Shown here: in pieces, positions 30,845 to 42,718 of the stretch
How the letters are laid out: each line of letters begins with the position of its first letter
Position numbering within the stretch: position 1 is the first letter of the stretch
Source: Bibersteinia trehalosi
GTDB taxonomy: Bacteria; Pseudomonadota; Gammaproteobacteria; Enterobacterales; Pasteurellaceae
Assembly: GCF_004346205.1 (NCBI RefSeq)
Contig: NZ_SMAM01000002.1
Coordinates: forward strand, 279,505-343,504
Length of the DNA: 64,000 bases
Direction of reading: 5' to 3'
Program-made: the position numbers and the translations under genes
The notes under the pieces: model-generated
The model's input: the letters and a program-made list of their open reading frames with translations, nothing else
Databases searched by the model: none
What the model was told of the DNA's origin: nothing

Positions 30845-31536
30845 TTGTGATTCTCCATTAACACGCCATCACGCATTGTTAGCGTACGATTGAGTTTAGC
30901 GGCTAAATTTAAGTCATGAGTGACTAGCAAGAAAGCAATGCCTTGTTCAGCATTTAATTGCTTAATTAAGTCAAAAATGCTTTCAGTGGTTTTTTGATCG
31001 AGGTTTCCCGTTGGTTCATCAGCAAGTACCAAAGCAGGATTATTCACTAAAGCACGGGCAATCGCCACACGTTGTCTTTCACCACCAGAAAGTGCTGAAG
31101 GACGATGCGTAATGCGATGACTTAAACCAACTGAGCGTAACATATCCTCTGCGCGATCTTTCGCTTCATTTTTATTTTGCTTACCAATCAACATTGGCAT
31201 CATCACATTTTCTAACGCAGAAAAATCTGCCATCAGATGATGAAATTGATAAACAAAACCTAAATGCTCATTACGCAATTTGGCTAGGGCATTATTGCTT
31301 AATCGTTGTAATGATTGCCCTTTTATGAACACTTCACCGGTACTGGCTTGATCTAGCCCCCCTAAGGTGTGCAAAAGTGTGCTTTTTCCCGAACCAGAAC
31401 TACCAACTATCGCGACTAATTCACCGTTCTTCATTGAGAAATTAACATTTTTCAGGATTTGAACCTGATTTTCACCTTCTTGATAAAATTTGCTGATATT
31501 TTCACAGCGTAAGAGTTCTGTTGTTTTCATTGTCAT
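30841..31536 (-). CDS. lolD: Lipoprotein-releasing system ATPase LolD
   Basis: LolD supplies ATP for lipoprotein release. Walker A is [19 protein letters not shown] near residue 44, the signature is [15 protein letters not shown], Walker B is [12 protein letters not shown] and the H-loop is VTHDLNLA. The [20 protein letters not shown] stretch is the LolD-specific contact to the permeases. It is 231 aa; the start could be Met1 or Met3. It is divergent from eno. Confidence 0.95.
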   Translation of the reverse strand: MTMKTTELLRCENISKFYQEGENQVQILKNVNFSMKNGELVAIVGSSGSGKSTLLHTLGGLDQASTGEVFIKGQSLQRLSNNALAKLRNEHLGFVYQFHHLMADFSALENVMMPMLIGKQNKNEAKDRAEDMLRSVGLSHRITHRPSALSGGERQRVAIARALVNNPALVLADEPTGNLDQKTTESIFDLIKQLNAEQGIAFLLVTHDLNLAAKLNRTLTMRDGVLMENHK

Positions 31537-31633
31537 CTATTTTGCATTTTTTTGCCAAAACCGACCGCTTGTCGGCAAATCCAAATACTATTTTGCTTGA
31601 ATAACCCCTTTCGATCAAATTCCTTTTAGATTT

Positions 31634-31649
31634 TGTGAAGCAGATCACT
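31634..31649. promoter_or_regulatory. CRP site upstream of eno
   Basis: TGTGA-AGCAGA-TCACT matches the CRP consensus TGTGA-N6-TCACA at 9 of 10 positions, about 98 bases before the eno start codon in the eno-lolD divergent region. Confidence 0.65.
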
Positions 31650-31710
31650 TTTTTACAAGACAAAAAGGCAAAATCCCTTTAAAATCCCGTCCAGTTTTAT
31701 TTCAACTTAA

Positions 31711-33042
<1,332 letters not shown>

Positions 33043-33060
33043 TCGCTCGAAAATCTTGAA

Positions 33061-33088
33061 ATGCCACTGAGAAATCAGTGGCATTTTG
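33061..33088 (+). terminator. eno terminator
   Basis: ATGCCACTGA and TCAGTGGCAT form a 10-bp stem around GAAA, followed by TTTGCTT, 18 bases after eno. An open frame can be read through it, but it is the terminator. Confidence 0.85.
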
Positions 33089-33105
33089 CTTATAAGGATA
33101 TTTCA

Positions 33106-33516
33106 ATGCTCTATTCTGTTTTAACTGATCATATTTTATTAAACGAACCTTACCGCAATGGAGCGCATTCTACCCAACACGAACATTTAGTGGTGATGTT
33201 TGAGATTGATGAAGAAAGCGGCTATTTTTATGCGATGGACTTACACCAAACCGAACAACCAGTAGTAGATAGTTTATTTGTATTTCGGGTGAGTGATATT
33301 GAGCAACATTCATTAAAAGAACCCCGCCGTTTAGAAATTTGTTGGAGTGAAGATGGTTATCAAGCCTTTTTACTGATCAACGGCTATCCACACGCAGTGT
33401 TTGATTTCCGTCAATTTGTCGGCTACAACCACACCAAATTTCCAATGCCGGAACTTGGCAGTATGTGGGTGCATAAAGAAACGACTAATGAATTAGTGGA
33501 GAAATGGTTAAGATAA
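33106..33516 (+). CDS. Conserved small protein of unknown function (possibly DUF2251)
   Basis: A 136-aa soluble acidic protein starting MLYSVLTDHILLNEPY, with ATAAGGATATTTCA before the ATG. There is no signal peptide or membrane segment. The sequence looks like an alpha/beta domain with several aromatic strands (HLVVMFEIDEESGYFYAMDL, YQAFLLINGYPHAVFDF). I recall similar proteins after eno in Haemophilus under a domain-of-unknown-function label, DUF2251, but cannot confirm that here. Eno's terminator precedes it and a strong terminator follows, so it is expressed at low level by read-through or from its own promoter. Function unknown. Confidence 0.75.
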   Translation: MLYSVLTDHILLNEPYRNGAHSTQHEHLVVMFEIDEESGYFYAMDLHQTEQPVVDSLFVFRVSDIEQHSLKEPRRLEICWSEDGYQAFLLINGYPHAVFDFRQFVGYNHTKFPMPELGSMWVHKETTNELVEKWLR

Positions 33517-33519
33517 ATG

Positions 33520-33545
33520 AAAGGACGCACTATAGTGCGTCCTTT
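33520..33545. terminator. Strong bidirectional terminator
   Basis: AAAGGACGCACTA and TAGTGCGTCCTTT form an essentially perfect 13-bp inverted repeat between two convergent genes. Confidence 0.85.
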
Positions 33546-33593
33546 ACATAAAAATCTCTATTACATCTGTAAACGCTAATACTCAGCTACTAA

Positions 33594-34439
33594 TTAAGCT
33601 TTAAACTCCCAAAATTTATTACCACCGCCATTATCTTCATAAGCCTGTTTTTGTAGCCGATTTTCTAATTTAAAAATATCACTATAAAATTCAACTAGTT
33701 CATCGGGATCCATCTCTAATAAAATTGGTGGCAAGTTACTTTGTTTCGCAGGTTCAATCACATAATTCACACTAAAATAATGAGTACATTTACCTTCTAA
33801 TTTCAAACGAACTAAGCGATGAAAAACATTGGTATCATTATTTTTGCCACTATACCAACTCGGTGCAACTTGAAGCGCGACATCCCGCAACATAGCATAA
33901 CAGTTAGTATCAATATGGAAGGATTTGTTTTTAGAGTAGTCTGCATTTACTGTCTCATTAATTGGTACCGTAATTGGATATTGTACAAGGTTACGATAAA
34001 AACCTATTGATTCTACAATATCTTGGCAAATGAACTCATTTTTCTGTGTATATAAATTACGTAATGCATAAACATAAGGAGCCCCCGTCTCAATTAATGT
34101 ATTAACACAGCTTTCAATATGATTAGGCTCATACCAGTTATCATCATCCAAATAACAGAAAATATCTTCTTTGATCAAATAAGGTGCTATCGCATTAATT
34201 GCACTATTTGTCCAGCCGCCTGCACCGGTATTCATAGGTAAATAAGTCACTATCACTTCAGGATACTTCACCAAAATTTCCCGCGCTTTATCATGGTATT
34301 TATCACCATCAACAAAAATATAATGCTTGGCAGGATAAGTCTGATTTTGCACACTTTGAATTGCTCTTTCTAACTCTGCTCGCCCAATAGTTGAAGTGAT
34401 GACTGCAACACTTTTTGTTAGTTTTTCCATATTTTGCAT
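33594..34439 (-). CDS. Family 2 glycosyltransferase
   Basis: A 281-aa GT-A protein. VAVITSTIGRAELERAIQSVQNQTY and the metal-binding FCYLDDDNWYEPNHIES identify the fold; GAGGWTNSAINAIAPYL is the usual middle segment. The acceptor and donor sugars cannot be read. AAGGATATTGT precedes the ATG at 34439, only 10 bases after the recQ stop, so it is transcribed with recQ, cyaY and perhaps lexA. It is one of four glycosyltransferase genes dispersed through the window. Confidence 0.8.
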   Translation of the reverse strand: MQNMEKLTKSVAVITSTIGRAELERAIQSVQNQTYPAKHYIFVDGDKYHDKAREILVKYPEVIVTYLPMNTGAGGWTNSAINAIAPYLIKEDIFCYLDDDNWYEPNHIESCVNTLIETGAPYVYALRNLYTQKNEFICQDIVESIGFYRNLVQYPITVPINETVNADYSKNKSFHIDTNCYAMLRDVALQVAPSWYSGKNNDTNVFHRLVRLKLEGKCTHYFSVNYVIEPAKQSNLPPILLEMDPDELVEFYSDIFKLENRLQKQAYEDNGGGNKFWEFKA

Positions 34440-34448
34440 ACAATATCC

Positions 34449-36272
34449 TTACGTTCGATTATGTAAGTGTTCTCGAATTAAATTTAAAAATAGCTCACCA
34501 AAACGTTCCAATTTACGTTCTCCCACCCCGTTAATATTCAACAGTGCGTTTTCATCCGTTGGTAAAAACTCTGCCATTTCTTGTAAAGTTGCATCATTAA
34601 ATACCACGAATGGTGGAATATTCTCTTTATCTGCAATTTGCTTGCGCAAAAAACGCAAACGAGCAAATAGATCCTTATCATAATTACGTCGACTAACCTG
34701 TTTTTGCACATATGCAGTTGCAGAAAAACCTAATCTTGGCATCGCCAATTCCAGCCCCTGCTCTGCACGTAATATAGGGCGGGCCTGTTCTGTGAGCTGT
34801 AATGCTGAGTGGTTCGTGATATTTTGCCGAACAAATCCTAAATGGATAAGCTGACGAGTAACACTTATCCAATGCTCTTGCGATTTCTCTTTGCCAATGC
34901 CGAAAACCGAAAGCGTCTCATGCTGGAAATCCCTTACTTTCTGATTATTTAAACCTCGCAAGACAGCAATAACATGATGTAAACCGAAACGTTGCCCTGT
35001 TCGATAAATCACCGACATCACTTTCTGTGCATCAACTAGACCATCATACTTTTTAGGTGGCGAAAGGCAAATATCGCAATTGCCACAATTTTTCTGACGC
35101 GATTCCCCAAAATAGTTAAGCAGCACTAATCGGCGACAAGTTTGAGACTCTGCAAATGCGCCTATTGCTTGTAATTTATGCTGCTCAATTTGACGTTGTT
35201 CACTCTCTGGTTTTTCCAATAATACCTTATGTAGCCAGCCATAATCAGCAGGATCATAAAGTAGCATCGCCTCTGAAGGTAAATCATCACGTCCTGCTCT
35301 ACCCGTTTCCTGATAGTAAGATTCAATGCTTCTTGGCAAATCAAAATGCACCACAAATCGCACATTCGATTTATTAATCCCCATACCGAAAGCAACGGTT
35401 GCGACCACAATTTGAATATTGTCACGTTGAAAAGCATTTTGTACCGTCTCTCGTTCTTGCATACTCATCCCAGCATGATAGCCCATCACAGAAATTCTAC
35501 GTGCAGCGAGTTTAGCAGTGATATCTTCCACTTTTTTACGACTATTGCAGTACACAATGCCACTTTTACCTTGCTGTGTCTGAATGAATTTAAGCAACTG
35601 ATCAAAGGGTTTAAATTTTTCTTGCACCGTATAGCGAATATTTGGGCGATCAAAGCTACCCAAATAAGTATGTGGCTGATTGAGGGCTAAATGCTGAATA
35701 ATATCCGCTCGGGTAGTAGGATCAGCAGTTGCTGTAAGCGCAACAAGCGGTATATTTGGGAAAGTTTTTCGCAAACCACCAAGTAAAGTATATTCAGGGC
35801 GAAAGTCATGCCCCCACTGAGACACACAGTGCGCTTCATCAACAGCGATAAGGCTAATCTTACATAATGAGATAAAGTGATAAAAGCTACTGCCCATCAC
35901 TTTTTCAGGAGAGAGATAAAGCAGTTTGAGCTGTCCTGCGATAGCTTTCTGTTCAACGTGCTGCTGCTCTTCTAAGGTTTGCGTAGAATTGAGATAACCG
36001 GCCTCAACTCCATTCGTCAATAGCTGATCAACTTGATCTTTCATCAACGAGATCAAAGGCGAAATCACGATAGTTAAGCCAGAAAGACATAAGGCGGGCA
36101 CTTGATAACACAACGATTTTCCACCACCAGTAGTCATAATGACAAGGCAATCCTGTCCTGACAGAATTGCCTGAATCACTTCTTCCTGACCTTGTCGGAA
36201 AGATTGATAACCAAAAACGTTATGTAGAACCTCTTTGGCTTTTGCAAGAGGAGAAGGGGTAGAGATTGCCAT
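34449..36272 (-). CDS. recQ: ATP-dependent DNA helicase RecQ
   Basis: RecQ is a 3'-5' helicase for recombination and fork repair. Motif I is TTGGGKSLCYQVPA near residue 47, the DEAH box is VDEAHCVSQWGHDFRPEY, and motif VI is YYQETGRAGRD. The zinc-binding RQC part holds CRRLVLLNYFGES then NCGNCDIC, and the C-terminal HRDC domain reads FVVFNDATLQEMAEFLP. The length, 607 aa, is standard. The ATG overlaps the cyaY stop by one base (TAATG). Confidence 0.97.
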   Translation of the reverse strand: MAISTPSPLAKAKEVLHNVFGYQSFRQGQEEVIQAILSGQDCLVIMTTGGGKSLCYQVPALCLSGLTIVISPLISLMKDQVDQLLTNGVEAGYLNSTQTLEEQQHVEQKAIAGQLKLLYLSPEKVMGSSFYHFISLCKISLIAVDEAHCVSQWGHDFRPEYTLLGGLRKTFPNIPLVALTATADPTTRADIIQHLALNQPHTYLGSFDRPNIRYTVQEKFKPFDQLLKFIQTQQGKSGIVYCNSRKKVEDITAKLAARRISVMGYHAGMSMQERETVQNAFQRDNIQIVVATVAFGMGINKSNVRFVVHFDLPRSIESYYQETGRAGRDDLPSEAMLLYDPADYGWLHKVLLEKPESEQRQIEQHKLQAIGAFAESQTCRRLVLLNYFGESRQKNCGNCDICLSPPKKYDGLVDAQKVMSVIYRTGQRFGLHHVIAVLRGLNNQKVRDFQHETLSVFGIGKEKSQEHWISVTRQLIHLGFVRQNITNHSALQLTEQARPILRAEQGLELAMPRLGFSATAYVQKQVSRRNYDKDLFARLRFLRKQIADKENIPPFVVFNDATLQEMAEFLPTDENALLNINGVGERKLERFGELFLNLIREHLHNRT

Positions 36273-36580
36273 TAGCTAAACGATACTGTTTCTCCATGAC
36301 GAGCTACCGCTTCTTCAAGATGTAACCAGAAGGAACGATTTTCATTGCTTAGCCATTCCCCATCACGAAAAGCGAAATGGAAACCACCTAATTTACTTGC
36401 CAACCAAAGTTCAAGCATGGCTTCTTGCTTATTAATCACAATTTGTGAATCATCATCAAAAGTGAGCGTCATTACCGCACCTTGAATCTCACAATCTATA
36501 TCACAACCTTGTTCATCAAGTCGCTCTTCAATTTTTTCCCACACTTGTTCAATTTCTTGGTGAAATTCCGCAATATTCAT
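36272..36580 (-). CDS. cyaY: Frataxin-like protein CyaY
   Basis: CyaY binds iron and the desulfurase IscS and tunes iron-sulfur cluster assembly. The 102-aa protein has the acidic first helix (FHQEIEQVWEKIEERLDEQGCDID) and the core strands VMTLTFDDDSQIVINKQE and LWLASKLGGFHF. It reads like the E. coli protein throughout. A ribosome site AAAGAGAAATT precedes the ATG. It is translationally coupled to recQ. Confidence 0.95.
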   Translation of the reverse strand: MNIAEFHQEIEQVWEKIEERLDEQGCDIDCEIQGAVMTLTFDDDSQIVINKQEAMLELWLASKLGGFHFAFRDGEWLSNENRSFWLHLEEAVARHGETVSFS

Positions 36581-36773
36581 AATTTCTCTTTAAATTCTGT
36601 AATAAAAATTACATATTCTGAAAGGTTATTCTCCGCTTTTCAATATTTTTTTATCTAAATATTCTTTAAAGCATCAAATTTATTACTTTCCTTCCCTGAG
36701 CAAAGAAAATAGCTAAAGCCTTCCGGTTTCACTACTTATATTTATTCGCTTAATTTGAATTTAATTCAAATAA

Positions 36774-37406
36774 TTACATCCAAGAGTTACTGCGAATCAC
36801 TCCGACCGCTAATCCTTCAATTTCAATATAAGAAACCTTTGGATCAACAACAATCGGTTTTAAATCATCATTCTCTGGTAAAAGGTAAATTAAATCGCCA
36901 CTACGTTCAAAGCGTTTAACCGTTACTTCGTCATCAACACGGGCAACAACTACTTGTCCATTACGCACCGATTTTGTTTTATGTACTGCGAGCAAATCAC
37001 CATCTAAAATACCAATTTTTTCCATTGAGTTACCATCTACGCGTAATAAGTAATCCGCAGCAGGTGAAAACATATCTCCTTTAATTGGATAATGAGTTTC
37101 AATATGCTCAATCGCCTCAATTGGAATACCTGCAGCAACTTTACCAACTAAAGGTAGCCCCTCATCATCATTTGCTGCCTCATCTTCAACCAAGATTCGA
37201 ATACCACGCGAAGTCCCAGAAAGCATTTCAATATAGCCTTTACGCGCAAGTGCTTTCAAATGTTCTTCTGCGGCATTAGGCGATTTAAAACCAATTTCAC
37301 GTGCAATTTCAACACGCGTTGGAGGCATACCTGTCGTTTCAATATGTTGTTTAACGAAATCAAAAATTTCTTGTTGGCGAGCGGTTAAATGTTGCTGTCT
37401 TGCCAT
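36774..37406 (-). CDS. lexA: SOS regulator LexA
   Basis: LexA represses DNA-damage genes and cleaves itself when RecA filaments form. The N-terminal winged helix-turn-helix includes [26 protein letters not shown] (positions about 28-53). The self-cleavage bond is Ala92-Gly93 in VAAGIP, with catalytic Ser127 (DGNSM) and Lys164 (VTVKRFE). The length is 210 aa. It is controlled by its own SOS box and is divergent from plsB, an arrangement shared with E. coli in part. Confidence 0.97.
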   Translation of the reverse strand: MARQQHLTARQQEIFDFVKQHIETTGMPPTRVEIAREIGFKSPNAAEEHLKALARKGYIEMLSGTSRGIRILVEDEAANDDEGLPLVGKVAAGIPIEAIEHIETHYPIKGDMFSPAADYLLRVDGNSMEKIGILDGDLLAVHKTKSVRNGQVVVARVDDEVTVKRFERSGDLIYLLPENDDLKPIVVDPKVSYIEIEGLAVGVIRSNSWM

Positions 37407-37418
37407 AAAATAACTCCA

Positions 37419-37434
37419 CTGTCTTTATATACAG
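37419..37434. promoter_or_regulatory. LexA (SOS) box of lexA
   Basis: CTGTCTTTATATACAG fits the consensus CTGT-N8-ACAG exactly, 13 bases upstream of the lexA start codon. Confidence 0.9.
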
Positions 37435-37440
37435 AAAACT

Positions 37441-37456
37441 TTGGCATTATATACAG
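37441..37456. promoter_or_regulatory. Second, degenerate SOS box
   Basis: TTGGCATTATATACAG keeps the ACAG half and the AT core but not CTGT; it lies 6 bases beyond the first box. E. coli lexA also has two boxes. Confidence 0.45.
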
Positions 37457-37619
37457 TTAATCTAAATTTGTAACCTGATTTTTTACTTTTTATGCAAATT
37501 TATTACCAAAACCCAGCGCTTGTTGCGCGATTTAGCGATAATCTGCCGCGAAAATTCATATTTTATGCTAAACTTGCTCCGTTTTAGTCCAAAGTATAAT
37601 TACTAAAAGGGATAGAAAA

Positions 37620-40064
37620 ATGTCTGCATTGCTTAATGTTTATCGTCAGGTACTGAACCTACCACTTTCTTTGTTAGTCAAATCTCGCTCAATTCCAACA
37701 GATCCAATTAATGAATTATCACTTAAAATTGAGCAGCCTATTATTTATGTTCTTCCTTACACCTCTCAAACCGATCTCTTAATTCTGCAAAAAAACTGCC
37801 TTGCCCTAAATTTGCCTGATCCTCTTGGGCATAATGAGATCGATGGCCAAACATTACCACGCTTTGTTTTCTTAGATGAAGGTCGCCGTTTCTTTAAATC
37901 GAAAGGCGCAAAAAGCGAAACTGAAAATCTCTTCTATCGCTATTTAGACCTGCATAAAAACAACTCAGATCTTGATGTTCAAGTGGTTCCGGTTTCCGTA
38001 CTATGGGGGCGTGCACCTGGTAAAGAAAAAGGTGGTTTACCGGTATTAAAGCTACTTGGCTATTTTCAACGTATTATGACTATGCTCTGGTTTGGGCGAG
38101 ACAACTTTATACGTTTCTCACAAGCTGTTTCATTACGTTATATGGTAGAAACTCATGGCGCGGAAACGAATATTGCACAAAAGCTCGCACGTGTCGCCAA
38201 AATGCACTTTGCAAAACAGCGCTATTCGGCAACAGGCCCTCGCCTCCCTGATCGCCAAGCCATGTTTAATAAATTACTGCAATCACCAGCCATTCTAGCA
38301 GCGATTGAAGACGAAGCGAAAAAACCAAAAAGCTCACCAGAAAAAGCGCGTAAAGAAGCAGAAAAAATTATGGATGAAATTGCTGCTAAAGTGAGCCATG
38401 AAAGCTTGCGTGCAGCCGACAGAGTGTTAAGTTGGCTATGGAATAAGCTTTATCAAGGTATCAATGTGCAATACGCTGATCGAGTGCGTAAACTTGCTCT
38501 AGAAGGACAAGAAATTGTCTATGTACCTTGTCACCGTAGCCATATGGACTATTTATTATTATCTTATATTTTATACCATCAAGGTTTAGTGCCCCCACAT
38601 ATTGCGGCAGGCATTAATCTGAATTTCTTCCCTGCTGGTCCGATTTTCCGTAGCTGGGGGGCGTTCTTTATTCGCCGTACCTTTAAAGGTAACCGTCTTT
38701 ATTCTACAATTTTCCGTGAATATCTTGCAGAACTTTTCTATCGTGGCTATTCCGTGGAATACTTTATTGAAGGCGGCCGTTCTCGCACAGGACGCTTACT
38801 TGAACCTAAAACAGGTATGATGTCGATGACACTACAAGCTCTACAACGTGGTTTAACTCGCCAAATTAGCATTGTGCCTGTTTATATTGGCTATGAGCAT
38901 GTCTTAGAAGTAGATACCTATGCCAAAGAATTGCGTGGAGCAGAAAAAGAGAAAGAGAACGCGGGCTTAGTATTACGAGTGATCAAAAAATTGAAAAACC
39001 TTGGACAAGGCTACGTAAACTTTGGCGAGCCAATTGCGCTAAACCACTACCTCAATCAACATTATCCTGAATGGAAAGAGCCGATTGAAGATGGAAATAG
39101 CCGTCCAAAATGGTTTAATGAAGCAGTGGAAGCGGTTTCGAAGCAAGTAATGGTGAATATCAATAATGCTGCAGCAGTTAATGCAAAAAACTTAATTGGC
39201 TCAATTTTATTAGCTTCACGCCAACGTGCGTTAAGTCGTGAGCAATTACTTGAGCAAATGAGCAGTATGATGCAATTATTTAAAAATGTGCCTTATACGG
39301 CAGATATCACATTACCAAGCGATGATGTTGAGACAATGTTAAATCATGTCATTACGCTGCCGCGCTCCGGTGTAATTTCGGAAAAAGATAATTTTGGTGA
39401 GTTGATTCGCTTAGATCGTGAATCTGCGGTATTAATGACCTATTACCGCAATAATATTCAACATTTATTTGTCTTACCTTCGCTGGTTGCCAATATTGTC
39501 TTACACCATGAAGCGATTTCCAAAGACTTAGTGATTCAAAGTGTACAACGTCTATATCCGTTCTTAAAAGCGGAACTGTTTATGCATTTTGATGAGAGCG
39601 AGCTCCGCCAAACAATTGAAGCGATTATTCATGAGTTTAGCCGCCAAACTTTAATTAAAGATGAAAGCGAGATGCTTATGATCAACCGTAGCCAAATCCG
39701 CTCATTGCAGCTTTACTCTGCTGGTGTGCGTGAATTGCTACAACGTTATTACATTAGCTTAAGCATTTTATTAGAACAGCCTGAGTGTAGCCGTGCAGAA
39801 TTAGAGCAAGAGAGCCGTTCTATCGCTCAACGTCTTTCAGTGTTACATGGCATTAATGCACCAGAATTCTTTGATAAAGCGCTCTTCTCAACATTCAGTA
39901 ATACCTTAAAAGCAGAAGGCTACTTCGACCATGAAGGTAAAGCGGTTGCAGAAAAAGTCCAAGATTGCCAAGCACTGCTACGAGCGCTAATCTCACTAGA
40001 GGTGCAGCATACCATTCAAGGGGCAATGACCAAGCTAGAAAAAGCAGAAGAACACTCTGTTTAA
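37620..40064 (+). CDS. plsB: Glycerol-3-phosphate acyltransferase PlsB
   Basis: PlsB acylates position 1 of glycerol-3-phosphate at the inner membrane, the first step of phospholipid synthesis. The acyltransferase blocks are in order: [15 protein letters not shown] (H-x4-D), [33 protein letters not shown] and [12 protein letters not shown]. At 814 aa it has the long PlsB form. AAAGGGATAGAAAA precedes the ATG. It is monocistronic and divergent from lexA. Confidence 0.97.
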   Translation: MSALLNVYRQVLNLPLSLLVKSRSIPTDPINELSLKIEQPIIYVLPYTSQTDLLILQKNCLALNLPDPLGHNEIDGQTLPRFVFLDEGRRFFKSKGAKSETENLFYRYLDLHKNNSDLDVQVVPVSVLWGRAPGKEKGGLPVLKLLGYFQRIMTMLWFGRDNFIRFSQAVSLRYMVETHGAETNIAQKLARVAKMHFAKQRYSATGPRLPDRQAMFNKLLQSPAILAAIEDEAKKPKSSPEKARKEAEKIMDEIAAKVSHESLRAADRVLSWLWNKLYQGINVQYADRVRKLALEGQEIVYVPCHRSHMDYLLLSYILYHQGLVPPHIAAGINLNFFPAGPIFRSWGAFFIRRTFKGNRLYSTIFREYLAELFYRGYSVEYFIEGGRSRTGRLLEPKTGMMSMTLQALQRGLTRQISIVPVYIGYEHVLEVDTYAKELRGAEKEKENAGLVLRVIKKLKNLGQGYVNFGEPIALNHYLNQHYPEWKEPIEDGNSRPKWFNEAVEAVSKQVMVNINNAAAVNAKNLIGSILLASRQRALSREQLLEQMSSMMQLFKNVPYTADITLPSDDVETMLNHVITLPRSGVISEKDNFGELIRLDRESAVLMTYYRNNIQHLFVLPSLVANIVLHHEAISKDLVIQSVQRLYPFLKAELFMHFDESELRQTIEAIIHEFSRQTLIKDESEMLMINRSQIRSLQLYSAGVRELLQRYYISLSILLEQPECSRAELEQESRSIAQRLSVLHGINAPEFFDKALFSTFSNTLKAEGYFDHEGKAVAEKVQDCQALLRALISLEVQHTIQGAMTKLEKAEEHSV

Positions 40065-40082
40065 ATCAGTTAGTTAAATCAC

Positions 40083-40119
40083 AATGGGGTAAAGCCAGAA
40101 AGCTTTACCCCATTTTTAT
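40083..40119 (+). terminator. plsB terminator
   Basis: AATGGGGTAAAGC and GCTTTACCCCATT form a 13-bp stem around CAGAAA, followed by TTTATC. Confidence 0.88.
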
Positions 40120-40184
40120 CTTGCTAAATGAGTATGCAAGCGGTCGATTTTTATCAAAAATCTACAAATGCGCTCAGAAGCCAC

Positions 40185-41780
40185 TTAGAGATTCGAAGCT
40201 GCAACTAAACGTTGGGTATAAACATGCTGAGGGGCTTGAAACACACTCTCTACGCTACCGCTTTCCACCACATCGCCTTGACTCATGACGATCACACGGT
40301 CACTTAATGCCCGTACCACCGCTAAATCGTGGCTAATGAAAATATAACTTAGCCCGTATTTACGTTGCAGATTGTTCAGTAGTTCGACTACCGTGATCTG
40401 GGTTGAACGGTCGAGCGCTGAGGTCGGTTCATCGAGTAACACAAATTTTGGCTCTAAGATCATTGCACGGGCAATCGCAATCCGCTGACGTTGTCCGCCG
40501 GAAAATTCGTGCGGATAACGGTTGATCATCGCAGGCGATAAATTGACTTCTTCCAACATTTTCGCCACTTTTTGACGGCGCTCCGCTTTGCTCATTTGCG
40601 GATAATGCACCGCCAAGCCTTCACCGATAATTTCCCCCACCGTCAAACGTGGTGAGAGTGAGTTAAACGGATCTTGGAACACCATCTGCATATCTTTTTT
40701 CAGTAATTGGCGTTCGGCTTTGGAAAGGTTAGCAATCTCTTTATCGTTAAAGGTAAGTTTGCCCCGATAATCGAGGATTTGCATAATTGCCCGCCCGAGT
40801 GTGGATTTACCTGAACCGGACTCCCCCACAATCCCGAGGGTTTCGCCCTGCTTCAAATGAAGTGAAATTTCTTTTACTGCATTGAAGACTTTGGTCGGCT
40901 TGCCAAACAGTGAGCGTTTCAGCACATAATCCACACAAAGTTTTTCACCATTAATCAGGGTTGGAGTATTGTCACTCAACTCCACCTTATGATTATTTGG
41001 AATTGGCGTGAGCAGTTCTACGGTGTAAGGGTGTTGCGGGTTATTAAACACATAATCGGTTTTACCCCGTTCGATAATTTCACCGTATTGCATCACACAC
41101 ACCTCATCGCTGTATTTTTTCACGAGGCGTAGGTCGTGTGAGATCAAGATGATCGCCATTCCCATATCCCGTTGCAGTTCCAGCATTAAATCCAGAATTT
41201 CTGCTTGGGTTGTCACGTCTAATGCGGTGGTCGGCTCATCGGCAATCAGCAGATCCGGTTTATTGATGATCGCCATTGCAATCATAATCCGCTGTAACTG
41301 ACCGCCGGAAAATTCGTGTGGATAGCATTTCAGTTTTTTCTCGGCATCAGGAATTTTCACTTTCTGCAACATTTCAAGGGCGTGTTGCAGAGCTTCTTTT
41401 TCACTCATTTGCGGATTATGGGTACTCATTGCTTCGGCAACTTGATCGCCAATCGGCAGATAAGGATTGAGCGAGGTCATCGGCTCTTGGAAGATCATCG
41501 CTATACGGTCGCCACGGATCGATTGCAAATCAGCTTCGGTTAAACTTAAAATTTCGTGACCTTCGAATAAAATGGAGGATCTTTCACCATAGCTGACAAT
41601 GTTTTTTGGCAGTAACTGCATAATTGCCATTGAGGTGACCGATTTTCCCGAACCGGATTCGCCCACAATTGCCAATGTCTGCCCTTTTTCCACCGTAAAC
41701 GAACTGTTTTTCACAGCGTGAACCAGCTCTTCATCGGTTTTCAGATAAACATCAAGGTTTTTAACTTCTAATAACTTCAT
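40185..41780 (-). CDS. Fused two-domain oligopeptide ABC transporter ATPase (YejF/OppDF-like)
   Basis: A single 531-aa polypeptide carries two complete ATPase domains. Each has Walker A (VGESGSGKS near residues 40 and 325), a signature (FSGGQLQRIMIAMA; FSGGQRQRIAIARA) and Walker B (LLIADEPTTALD; VLLDEPTSALD). It resembles E. coli YejF, whereas true Opp systems use separate OppD and OppF. It follows oppC and is the only ATPase gene of the unit, so it must power OppBC. I start at the ATG at 41780 with AGGTGG upstream; the GTG three codons earlier lies in that ribosome site. Confidence 0.9.
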   Translation of the reverse strand: MKLLEVKNLDVYLKTDEELVHAVKNSSFTVEKGQTLAIVGESGSGKSVTSMAIMQLLPKNIVSYGERSSILFEGHEILSLTEADLQSIRGDRIAMIFQEPMTSLNPYLPIGDQVAEAMSTHNPQMSEKEALQHALEMLQKVKIPDAEKKLKCYPHEFSGGQLQRIMIAMAIINKPDLLIADEPTTALDVTTQAEILDLMLELQRDMGMAIILISHDLRLVKKYSDEVCVMQYGEIIERGKTDYVFNNPQHPYTVELLTPIPNNHKVELSDNTPTLINGEKLCVDYVLKRSLFGKPTKVFNAVKEISLHLKQGETLGIVGESGSGKSTLGRAIMQILDYRGKLTFNDKEIANLSKAERQLLKKDMQMVFQDPFNSLSPRLTVGEIIGEGLAVHYPQMSKAERRQKVAKMLEEVNLSPAMINRYPHEFSGGQRQRIAIARAMILEPKFVLLDEPTSALDRSTQITVVELLNNLQRKYGLSYIFISHDLAVVRALSDRVIVMSQGDVVESGSVESVFQAPQHVYTQRLVAASNL

Positions 41781-41789
41781 TTTGGCCAC

Positions 41790-42707
41790 CTATTTATCTT
41801 TTGGATCAAGCGCATCACGCAAGCCATCACCGATAAAGTTAAAACAGAACAGGGTTAAGCAGAGGAAAAATGCAGGGAAAGCAAGCAACCACGGGTGGGT
41901 TTCCATATTGGCTGCACCATCACTTAACAGTGCGCCCCAGCTACTCATCGGCTCTTGCGTACCTAATCCCAAGAAACTGAGGAAAGATTCAAATAAAATC
42001 AGTGACGGGACTTCCAGTGACGCATACACCACCACAATGCCTAGCACGTTTGGCACAATGTGCTTCCAGATAATTTGACGGCGAGGCACGCCACTCACCA
42101 GAGCCGCTTCCACAAACTCTTTATTTTTCAGGCTTAACGTCTGACCACGCACAATACGGGCAAGACTTAACCACGCCACCATACCGATAGCCGCAAAAAT
42201 CAGCAGAATGTTCTGCCCAAAGAATGTCACCAATAAAATCACGAAGAACATAAACGGGAACGAACCGAGAATTTCAACAATACGCATCATAATGCTGTCG
42301 GTTGCACCGCCCAAATAGCCGGAAATTGTGCCGTAGAGTGTGCCGATAATCACGGCAATGATCGCCCCTGCAATCCCGACCATCAGTGAAATTCGGCCGC
42401 CCATAGCCACACGCACCAGCAAATCACGACCTGCGGTATCGGTGCCGAAGTAATGTCCACTTTCAAAATCTGGGGGAATGCCCATCATATTCCAATCGGT
42501 GTCATCATAGCTAAACGGCATTAGCATTGGCGCAAAGGTAATAAACAGAATAATCAGGCAAAGTGTAATCAGACTCGCCACAGCAGCCTTATTGCGGAAA
42601 AAGCGGCGGCGTGCATCTTGCCACAGGCTACGTCCTTCCACTGCCATTTGCTCGGCGCTGTCGGCTAAATTCTCCGCCAATTGTTGAGTTTTATTGTCTG
42701 CTAACAT
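41790..42707 (-). CDS. oppC: Oligopeptide ABC transporter permease OppC
   Basis: OppC is the second membrane channel subunit of the oligopeptide importer. The sequence reads like E. coli OppC throughout: VEGRSLWQDARRRFFRNKAAV at the N-terminus, HYFGTDTAGRDLLVRV, and the ATPase-contact loop FVEAALVSGVPRRQIIWKHIVPN. Six membrane segments are expected; the end is IGDGLRDALDPKDK. The start is the ATG at 42707 (305 aa), which has AGGAGT 8 bases away, not the GTG three codons upstream. It begins 11 bases after oppB ends. Confidence 0.96.
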   Translation of the reverse strand: MLADNKTQQLAENLADSAEQMAVEGRSLWQDARRRFFRNKAAVASLITLCLIILFITFAPMLMPFSYDDTDWNMMGIPPDFESGHYFGTDTAGRDLLVRVAMGGRISLMVGIAGAIIAVIIGTLYGTISGYLGGATDSIMMRIVEILGSFPFMFFVILLVTFFGQNILLIFAAIGMVAWLSLARIVRGQTLSLKNKEFVEAALVSGVPRRQIIWKHIVPNVLGIVVVYASLEVPSLILFESFLSFLGLGTQEPMSSWGALLSDGAANMETHPWLLAFPAFFLCLTLFCFNFIGDGLRDALDPKDK

Positions 42708-42718
42708 TTCACACACTC

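Noticed and set aside
29600..31536. Whether the single permease with LolD is a LolF-type homodimer
   Set aside because: The N-terminal region reads as LolE, and lolC may lie elsewhere, as I recall for Haemophilus, so absence within the window proves nothing.
33061..33105. In-frame extension of the small gene after eno back to an ATG at 33061
   Set aside because: Those codons are the stem of the eno terminator; the ATG at 33106 has a proper ribosome site.
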